In this document: piece after piece, positions 55,551 through 64,000 of the stretch
How the letters are laid out: every line of letters begins with the position of its first letter
Numbering within the stretch: position 1 is the stretch's first letter
Assembly (NCBI RefSeq): GCF_963583255.1
Contig: NC_084809.1
Location: forward strand, 11,017,997-11,081,996
Direction: 5' to 3'
DNA length: 64,000 bases
Source of the DNA: Pyrus communis
Lineage: Eukaryota > Streptophyta > Magnoliopsida > Rosales > Rosaceae
Notes under the pieces: generated by a model
Databases searched by the model: none
What the model saw: the letters and a program-made list of their open reading frames with translations, nothing else
What the model was told of the DNA's origin: nothing
Translations under genes and position numbers: made by a program

Positions 55551-57289
55551 AAATATGGGTAGAAATGCAATTTTACACAATCAAAATTTTGATGTTCTTT
55601 TTTTAAAGCCTCACATACATGTAATTTTAATATATCTCTAATTAAAAAAAAAAACAAAAAAAAAAAAGCCTCCCCCATTCCCACATTATCATTCTCTTCC
55701 TATATCTTTCTACTTCAAAAACAAAAATAAAAAAAATTCACACATTTGTGTGTGCCCACATGCTAATAAATATAATGGTAAGAAATCAGTGATTTGGTTA
55801 TGAATCATATAATTAAGATGTGTTTATTTATTTATTTATTTTGTTGGAGGTGAGGTGTTTTGGACCACAAGTCTTCTGTCCCCAATTTGGTGTCCACACA
55901 TTAACCTAGCCTTTACCCTGTTAACTTTTATTAAGGAAGTTTTGATGAAAAGAACTTATGCTAAGTTTAATTTAACTAAAAATCACTTTATAATATTATT
56001 TAATTAAAAGAACTTCATAAGAACAAAATTAATCTTTATAAGGCCTCACAAACATTGAACACACACATGGGCTGAGTTAAAAGCCTAACACGAAATAAAT
56101 AAGTTTTCAACTCTTGCACCTAACGGACCTAACGGAAACCCATTCCGTCAGCCAACTCCGTTAGAATTTTTTTTTTTGGTTTTGTTAATGATACATTCAA
56201 AGGCAACAACAGGCAATTTCAGATGAAGCGTATGGAATGGAACTAAAGGGAATTTCGAATCTGTTTCGATTCGATGCTCATCCTATTCGGAGGAAAGTAA
56301 AATAAAGGGTATGAAAATTGTAACTGGAAGATTTAAGATGAGGATGAAAGTAAACTACATGGAATGGAAATTGGGACCCTTTGGAGGATCGATGGCAGGA
56401 GTGAAGGATTTGAGTTTGCAGTATGTTATGGATCTCCCGCAATAAGCTCTCCGTTCTCACCTACGTTTGCACAGATGTTCCCGCTTCCGCTTTAAAGAAA
56501 GGCAGGCCGCTTTGCCGAGTGTGTCCACGATGCAATTGTGCAGTGGGTGTGGTGCAATTGTGCAGTGGATCTCGAAGGAGACAACCAGATTTTCAATAAG
56601 AGGAGAGGGACGATTGGCTTTTTGTTTTTTGTTTTATTTTTTAATTTTTTTAGTACTTGTTTAACAACATTTGAAATTATAATTAAAAAAAAAAAAAGTT
56701 TTAACGAAAAGTTCGCGGTACTATCCATTTTAACGAAAAATCACATTTTTACATTAAAAAGTCAAATCTGGTACAATTCACTTTACCTTTTATTTTGTCC
56801 TTATTGTTAAGACTCAAAATTTTTAAACTTTTTTCATTAGTTTTCCTTTAAAATGGTGAAGCTTCCAAGATCTGCTGCCCTACTATTCCTCTCCGTCTTC
56901 AGACTCACCTAGAGGGAAAGGGAGGAGAGAGAGAGAGAGAAGGTTAGCAACACTAGTTGATTGCTAGTGTGGCACTCTAGCTCGTTATTTTTTTTTTTAT
57001 GAATTAGTACGATATGACAAATGCACACTTGTAATAGAAAATAACATATTTGTCACGTTTATATGGAGTGGAAAATAGTTTGCTTTTCTCTATTTTAATT
57101 GGAAAACGTCTTTTGTGGTTTTTATTTCTGATTTTTAAATTGAATAAATTTAAGAAGAATGAAAATATAGAATGTTGGAGAAAAGTTTTAATTTTTATAG
57201 TGAATAAAGTAAAAGAGAATGAAAATAACGAACGCCGAAGAAGAAAAAAGGCGTGCAGAAGTCACAAATGCTTTAATCTAGTTAGCTAA
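55551..57289. other. AT-rich intergenic DNA
   Basis: No recognisable gene. There is a small (GA)n run at about 56921-56940, A- or T-runs (55641-55670, 56168-56180, 56682-56698), and a nested palindromic CTAACGG/CCGTTAG block (56120-56165). Confidence 0.5.
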
Positions 57290-57295
57290 ACACAA

Positions 57296-57736
57296 GTACT
57301 AAACTATTTCTGGAACTAACTATTTATGAAACTCAACACAGGTACACTATTTACGAAACTGACTATTTCTGAAACTCAACACGGGTACACTATTTATGAA
57401 ATTGAAAGCGAGTACACTATTTATTAAACTGACTATTTATGAAACTCAACACGAGTACACTATTTATTAAAGTGACTATTTATGAAACTCAACATGGGTA
57501 CACTATTTACGAAATTAACCATTTATGAAACTCAAAAAGGGTACACTATTTATGAAATTAACCATTTATGAAACTAAAAACGGGTACACTATTTATGAAA
57601 TTAACGATTTATAAAACTCAACATGAGTACATTAGTTATGAAAAAGAAAACGGGTACGCTATTTCTGAAACTAACTATTTATGAAACTGAAAATAGGTAC
57701 ACTAAAGCTGACTATTTATGAAACTGAAAACAAGTA
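57296..57736. repeat. 43-bp minisatellite with shorter 27-bp variant units
   Basis: About ten units each starting GTACACTATTTA (first near 57341). Full units of 43 bp have the form GTACACTATTTAYGAAAYT, then AACYATTTATGAAACTCAA. Two units are only 27 bp because the second half-module is missing. An incomplete unit begins the array. Confidence 0.85.
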
Positions 57737-58555
57737 GGCTATTGGATCTAGCGTAAGATCGAAGTCGTTAGCTTGTGGGTCTAGCGTCGTCACTCATTTC
57801 TTCTTCCTCCCTGTTCTGTCTAGGGAATGGTAATCATCCAAGCATATTACTGTCGTGATGTTGTTGATGAACATGTTGGAGTTGAATAGCCTGAAATATG
57901 CATTTGACAACTTCGCAATCAATTCCAACTTCAATGGACTGAAATTTGAGATAAAAACCCACATCTCACCGAAATTTGTAAAAAGAAATCATAGAGAGTA
58001 TTGTATTTTTTATTTATTGTTTTTGAAAATCATCCCTCAAGTTTTGATTGGATTTCGTAGACCCGTCAAGCCTTCACACCATAAAAAATCATCGTAAGAA
58101 GAAAAGAGAAATCATACACTCCCAATTCATAAAAAAAAATAAATAAATAAATAAATGCAATCCCCCATTTATCCAAAAAAAATAAATAAAAATACATGGA
58201 TGCACAAATACAGAGACCACAACACAATTCATTACAAACATGGATGAATTTACATCAATGAAACACTGATAATTTTGCCATAAACATCACATAGATTACA
58301 TGACAAAGTCAAAAGCGAATCCGAAGCTACAACACCGACAAAAGAAGGAAGGGATGGAGTTTTTTTGTTTACGATTCATTTATGAATTCGCAAACCTCGA
58401 GATCTCCGCCGTTTGTTTGTTCATCCAATCTGAAGCCATGGCCTAAAATCAAAGTCCTACATAGCAACAACATGCATGAGTAATATATTGAGCTTTTCAT
58501 TCCAATTCCTTGAACAATAACATTAAAGATGAAGGATGGCAAATTCTTACCTTTG
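57737..58555. other. Intergenic DNA, no gene seen
   Basis: An 80-codon frame at 57855-58097 has no recognisable domain. Short A-rich and AAAT repeats occur at 58131-58195. Confidence 0.45.
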
Positions 58556-59589
58556 CGATGTTGAATTTTGTATTTTAGGTAGGATTCTTAATTGAAATGT
58601 AATCCCGTGTATTTTCATGTAATCACTTGCAATTAATTCTCTTTCCATTTATGTTAGGATTGTACACCTATAAGTACCTCTTATTTAGAAGAATATATTG
58701 AGAAGAATATATAACTATTCAAAGCATTCTCTTCTTGACACCATAGCCAGGTTAAGAAAAATTTTAAAAAATTATTATCGCAATTTGTTCGGAGAACCCA
58801 GCATCAGAAATCGCCGTGCAGCTAGTTATGCCGCGCACCGTGAAACCAGCAAGCAACGTCGTCGTTGCTGATCTGAGTCCACCGAAGACCACTACGCATC
58901 TAGTTGTGTAGCGTGCCTGTCCGACCAGCGAGGGACGCCGTCGTTGCTGACTGAAGTTCACCGAACCAATCCCTACATCCACTCGCCACGACCCAATGCT
59001 GCATCACGTACCCACGAATTGAGACCCAACCCAGAAATCTTGTCGCTGCAAGAGACAAAACTTGCGAATCCGTCTTCGAACCAACCAAGATTTGTTACCC
59101 ATCGTTGTTGAGCCGTTTCGGCTGAAATCGTTCTCAGCAGCACACGTTTTGCTATCATCGCCGATCCTTGTCGCGCGGAATCTCGTAGTCCCCGTCTACC
59201 AAAAGACCCAATTTCGTTGAACCTGGTTAAAGCCCATCTCCGAGGGTTCTTTGCGTGTTCCTTGTCGCTATTGTTGTGGCTGCATAATTGCTATCTTTTC
59301 TACAGTGCAACCCTGCACCTTGTTTTTATTATTAAAAAAAAAAAAAAAAAAAAAAAAAAGGAAAGAAAAGAAAACAAGAAAAGAAAAAAAAGGAAAAGAA
59401 GAAAAGAAAAATAAAAAGGTTGTTTGTTGCTTTTTCGGCTACTTTTCTTTTTCAGCCCACGTTACATATTTTTTGTCGGCCTGGGAATTTGGGCCATATC
59501 TTTTCTCACTCAAATTACTTGGAGCCATGGCATTTTGGGCTCATACCACTATGCATCGATCTGATCAAACCTAAAACCATCCACCAATA

Positions 59590-60665
59590 CTACAGTTAGT
59601 GTTGCCAATGGTAATGTTGTCCCCTTTATTGGGAAAGGTGATGTCTCCCTCTCTGATACCTTGAATCTTGACTATGTACTTTTTGTTCTTTCCCTTGACT
59701 ATAATTTATTATCTGTTGCTCAAATAACTGTCGTCCTACATTGCCTTGTTATTTTTTGGCCTTCCTTTTGTGTTTTTAAGGACATTCGGACTCGTAAGAC
59801 GATTGGTTATGGTATTCGGAGGGGAAAACTCTACTACTTAGAGCTAACATCGAACAATTCTCGAAATTTGACTCAAGCTCTTCCCGTGGAAAGATCTCAT
59901 AGGGAGAGGGATAAAGCTTCAGAGGTTTGTTTGTGGCATCATCGACTTGGACATGTTTTTTTCGGCTATTTACGAAGGTTGTTTCCTAGCCTATTTGTTA
60001 AGCATGACGTTTCTAGCTTTAAATGTGGTGTTTGTGAAATGGCTAAAAGTCATCGTACTTCATTTCCGCCTAGTTTGAATAAAAGTTCAATCCCGTTTAT
60101 GATAATTCATTTTTATGTTTGGGACCATCTAAAACTGCTACACTTGGTGGTGCTCATTGGTTTGTTACTTTTATTGATGACTGCACACGTATGACATGAG
60201 TTTGTTTGATGAAGTTCAAAAGTGAAGTTACTTCTTTATTTCAACGGTTTTACAAAATGGTACAAGTACAATATAAGTCACAAATATAGGTTCTTAGGAG
60301 TGACAATGGCAGCAATATGTAAACTCTGAACTTTGTACCTTCCTTGATCATCATGGTATTGTTCATCAGACTACATGTCCATATACTCCACAACAAAATG
60401 GTGTTGCAGAATGCAAGAATCGTCAGCTTCTAAAGGTTGTTCATGCTTCTTTGCTCAAGGTGCGTCTCCCTGTATCATTTTGAGGAGAAGCTCTCAACTC
60501 AGCTGCGTATCTCATGAATCGTGTTCCATCTCGATCAGTCAACTTTCAGACACCGCTCCAGACTCTCTCTTTATATGTTGATGCTCCTATAGTTCCTAAT
60601 CTTCCACCTTATGTGTTTGGCTGTGTGGCTTTCATTCATCTTCATAAACAGTAGAGAAGTAAGCT
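59590..60665 (+). pseudogene. Copia B protease/integrase remnant
   Basis: Reading frames in succession show the pre-integrase segment (LNLDYVLFV, YNLLSVAQITV), then the HHCC finger (HHRLGHV ... CGVCEMAKSH). The integrase core is broken by frameshifts and stops near 60100-60660, with a recognisable Copia integrase trace around 60380-60480. There is no open frame across the domain. Confidence 0.75.
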
Positions 60666-60687
60666 TGAACCCCGGACCTTACGTTGT

Positions 60688-62249
60688 GTGTTTGTGGGGT
60701 ATGCCTTAAATCAGAAGGGGTATCATTGTTATCACCCTCTGACGAAAAAATTGTTTGTCACTGTGGATGTTGCATTTCATGAGAATGATATGTACTTTGC
60801 CAATCCTGAGTCTTCACTTCAGGGGGAGAATAAGATAGAAGTTCAAACTCTTGATTATACTATTCCAGATATAGATAGTGTGAATGATTTGGATTTAAGT
60901 AGTGATGTCTTGGAAATAAGTGGTGATCATTTGCACAAAAACAATGATGTGAATGAATTGGAACAAAGTGGTAATGTCTTGGAGACAAGTGGTGATCATT
61001 CACATGGAAACAATGTTGAAAACCTTGAAAGGGACGAGTCGACATCACCAGATAAGTCATTGCCTGATAGCTCATTGCCAGTTTCCTCACCACCGAACAG
61101 TCTTATGTCACTAGCGATCTCACAGTCGATCTCGAGTCCCAATAACCATAATCAATCGTCTTCGATCCTGGATGCACCACCACCACGTCGTCTCCCTGAT
61201 CACATCAATCGAGGTATTCCTAAACTTACTTATGAAGCTGACCCTAAATGCAAAACTAGGTATTCGATGAGTAAGCCCAACCTTGAGTCTAATGTGTTAT
61301 ACCTGTTAAGTAATTATGTGTCTACCAGTCTCCTGTCAGAATCAAATAAGTCATTTGTGCATCAATTATCTACTGTATCTATTCCTAACTATGTGCATGA
61401 GGCTTTAACTGATCCACGTTGGCTAGTAGCAATGAATGAAGAGTTGAAGTCTTTGAAGAAGAATGCTACCTAGGAGATCACAGACTTGCCAGCCGGCAAG
61501 AAACCTATGGGATGTAAATGGGTTTATATTGTGAAGTATAAAGCTCATGGGATGGTGGATTGCTTCAAGGCAAGACTGGTAGCAAAAGGATACACTTAAA
61601 AATATGGAATTCACTATATAGATACATTTGCTCCTGTGACCAAGATCAACACAGTTCATGTTTTGTTGTCTTTGGCTGCAAATCTTGATTGGCCTTTACA
61701 ACAGTTTGATGTGAAGAATGCCTTCTTGCATGGAGATTTGACAGAAGAGATTTATATGTATTTTCCGCCTGGATGTAATGCTCCAGATAAATATAAAAGA
61801 AAGGTGTGCAGATTGAAGAAATCCTTGTATGGCTTGAAGCAGTCCCCTCGAGCATGGTTTGGAAGATTCACAAAATCTATGAGAGCATTTGGTTACAGAC
61901 AAAATAACTTTGATCATAATTTGTTCCTGAAATGGCAAAATGGGAAGCTTACTACACTTATTATGTATGTAGACGATATGGTGGTAACAGGTAATGATCC
62001 GGAAGAACGTGCGGCCTTGCAAAGATACCTGTCTACAGAATTTGAAATGAAGGACCTTGGATCCCTGAAATATTTTTTAGGGATTGAGGTGTCGAGAAGC
62101 AGACTTGGAATTTTCTTGTCTCAGAGGAAGTATATTATTGATTTGTTGCACGAAACTGACATGTCATCTTGTCAGCCAGCAACTAAACCATTAGAAGAAG
62201 GATTAAAGCTTAATGTTGATCATAATCAAGTACCAGTTGACAAAGGGTA
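60688..62249 (+). pseudogene. Copia B integrase C-terminus and reverse transcriptase, truncated
   Basis: A first open part (60688-61473) has FVGYALNQKGYHCY, a serine/acidic linker and LTDPRWLVAMNEELKSL. After stops at 61471-61473 and 61597-61599, a second part carries VAPVTK-like APVTKINTVHV, FDVKNAFLHGDL, LYGLKQSPRAWF, MYVDDMVVTGND (active-site YVDD) and LKYFLGIEVSRS. It ends abruptly at 62249. The reverse-transcriptase core residues remain, but without RNase H and with stops the copy is inactive. Confidence 0.85.
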
Positions 62250-63780
62250 GACTTAATTGAACACACATTATATGCTTGTTCTCTATGTTTTCACTATGTT
62301 CCAATACTTCATAATATATATGTTATTCTATTTTGTAGTTTATGATGAAATTGTTTATATTTTAAGTATAAACTAACACTTATTTACAAGAAATATAATA
62401 GATTTACAAAAATCCACCTAGTCTGCCTAACTGCCTAAGAACTAGGCGCCATCCCGTTGCCCGACTAACGCCTAGCATCTTTTAGGATCCAGAGACAAGC
62501 GCTTTCGACACACGTTTTTGTTGAGCTTATTTTGTAATTTATTCCAACCATCTATTTTTTATGTTTTACTTTAAAGGTCAAGTCTACCAAAATCACCCAA
62601 ATCGGCTACCATATGAATGTTAGATTAAATTTAGTGCTTTTTTTATTTTTTATTTTTAGAACTATATTCGTTCATTTTCTTCACTGCAAATGAATGTCTT
62701 AGTGGTTTTGGATCTAATGTTTTTTGTAAGAATGGTCTTTGAATGATATACTAAAAAATAGACGATTCAAATCGTTGAAACACATTACAACATGAACTTC
62801 ATAACAATGTGTGTCAGAAACATGTGTTGATCACCTATATATGTGTGTATTATAATTTTCAGTATTTGCATATAGAGTACACTAACCACAAACAACTATG
62901 TACTTTAGACCAAATAAAAATGCAACAATTTGCAATACATCAAGGTATTGTATACATTGTCGCATGCATAAATTTACTTTGGACCGTAAGATATGATAGT
63001 TTCATTCAGATTGTTTAAACTTAAACACTAATTTGAAAAGAAAAAAAAAATTGTCACATGCATTGGTACATTGACATGTATGCAAGCCTAATGAGAATAT
63101 CAGCAAGCCAGTTGTCTTGGCTTTTATCATGATCAACTTGAATTGATCCAGCGTAAAGTTTCCTCTTGATTGTTTGAATTTCAATCCATTGAAGTATCAT
63201 AGCCGATGCTTCTCGACATAAAACCAAAAAGCAGTAGCATGATGAGGATCTGTCTACCTAAAACCGAAGCATAACCAATGTTTATGTACTCAGGTAATTA
63301 ATCCGTTTGATAAAAGCAACTTAGCTGGAAAACTTTCCCTTATTGGGAAAGTGCTTTGTACCCATGGGGAATGATATAACGTGGTTCTTATCACTGGGTA
63401 TTTTGTTTTTCATGCCTCATAAAATCATAGTGCCCCTGAAATTTTTTTTTTTTTAAATCTAAAGTGATAAAAATAATGGAATTTTTCGTCTCTGATTTGA
63501 AGTCATGTGTTTGATTCTCCATTCTCAATATCAATAAGAGCAAATAGGTGTGAGTTTTGGTGAACATATTGTGTTGAGAATATGAATCCTATATCAGGAA
63601 GGAAGAAACCTTGCATGCAATCGCAGAGCCATTAAGGAACCATAATAGTCATGACCCTTATCCGGCAATTTTTTTTTCCTTTTCATGTTTAGGGACATAG
63701 CAGCTAGTTAGTGCATGAAGTATTAGTTAAAGAACATAGAATGTCAGACAATAAGGTAAGCCTCAATGAATCTCATTTAT
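62250..63780. other. Intergenic DNA, no gene seen
   Basis: Contains a second block of ACTAGGCGCC/GCCTAGC motifs (about 62405-62475), similar in style to 17130-17340. Remaining frames have no domain. Confidence 0.45.
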
Positions 63781-63819
63781 CTCAGAGGCATGTGAATTGT
63801 ATGGAATATAAGTATTAAT

Positions 63820-64000
63820 TACTTGGGAGATTATTCTTATAAGATATTATCTAAGGTTCTGGCAAACCGTCACAAGCCTATCCTGCCAAGTTTAATTTCT
63901 CCCATGTAGAATGCATTTGTGATAGGAAGATAGATTCATGACAATGTTGGCATTGCTCACAAGGTATTCTACTTTCTTAAGCTCAGAAAGAATAAATGAA
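63820..64000 (+). pseudogene. LINE (L1-type) reverse transcriptase fragment
   Basis: One frame shows YSYKILSKVLANR, KPILPSLISPM, a stop, NAFVIGR, a stop, IHDNVGIAHKV and FYFLKLRK. This corresponds to the conserved fingers/palm region of plant L1 reverse transcriptases (the KIISKVLANRL ... QSAFV.GR.I.DN block). Two TAG stops and a terminal TGA show that it is dead. It continues beyond the window. Confidence 0.8.

Larger units (their letters stand above)
58559..62249 (+). mobile_element. Copia B: truncated, decayed Ty1/copia element
   Basis: A probable 5' LTR (about 58559-58739, starting TGTTGAATTTTG and ending TTCTTGACA) is followed by a GC-rich leader (58750-59330), an A-rich run, and pol coding remnants to 62249. 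The sequence stops inside reverse transcriptase (after VDKG), and no RNase H, polypurine tract or 3' LTR follows, so the 3' end is deleted. The LTR call is weak because no second copy is available. Confidence 0.75.

Noticed and set aside
1..64000. CRISPR arrays, operons, riboswitches or bacterial elements
   Set aside because: The repeats present are eukaryotic transposon or minisatellite arrays, and gene structure is that of a plant nuclear genome.

Overview
This window is plant nuclear DNA. It has large introns with GT..AG borders, plant-specific gene families (FLZ/DUF581, ARID-PHD, RBR ubiquitin ligase, type I MADS) and many LTR retrotransposons, including Cassandra elements that carry a 5S-rRNA-like LTR. 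The Cassandra LTR and the repeat families look like those of Rosaceae (apple, pear or Prunus type). That assignment is inference from family resemblance, not a database result.

Layout. Positions 1-6.5 kb are AT-rich intergenic DNA with MITE-like and hAT-like non-autonomous DNA transposons, a local duplication and an inverted pair of SINE-like repeats. Positions 6550-16365 hold a complete non-autonomous Athila-type LTR element (E1: 2309-bp LTRs, tRNA-Asp primer site, broken gag, no reverse transcriptase or integrase). Positions 16.4-21 kb hold a Cassandra solo LTR (TSD ATAAC) and a 1250-bp Mutator-like element with long inverted repeats. A two-exon FLZ gene lies at 21112-21965. A decayed Copia element (23311-36566, TSD AGCAG) has a Cassandra segment spliced into its leader exactly between two copies of the primer binding site. 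It also has a second, very young Athila-type element, E2 (25574-34446, minus strand, TSD GACAC), inserted in its pol gene. Positions 36.6-41 kb are intergenic. A 15-exon ARID4-like gene (783 aa) spans 41434-47290. A PIF/Harbinger-like MITE (48354-49210) sits just upstream of a two-exon RBR E3 ligase gene (49521-51024). A type I MADS pseudogene on the minus strand (51836-54872) is split by a young 2407-bp LTR element (TSD AAGTT). The rest holds a MITE, a 43-bp minisatellite, a truncated second Copia element and, at the right edge, a LINE reverse-transcriptase fragment.

Most unusual content. E1 and E2 both carry, antisense to gag and tail-to-tail with it, a conserved open frame of 213-221 codons with a coiled coil. 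It is preceded by its own GC-rich, internally duplicated upstream region. The two copies are about 88% identical over the first ~150 residues although the elements belong to different subfamilies. This antisense ORF and the Copia-Cassandra chimera are the best candidates for something not yet described.

How the parts relate. The host genes show no operon-like link. They encode a zinc-finger scaffold protein, a chromatin protein and a ubiquitin ligase, each with its own promoter. The rest of the window records successive insertions, dated relative to each other by nesting and by LTR divergence counted by eye: Copia (~3%), then E1 (~1%), then E2 and the MADS insertion (~0.2-0.3%).
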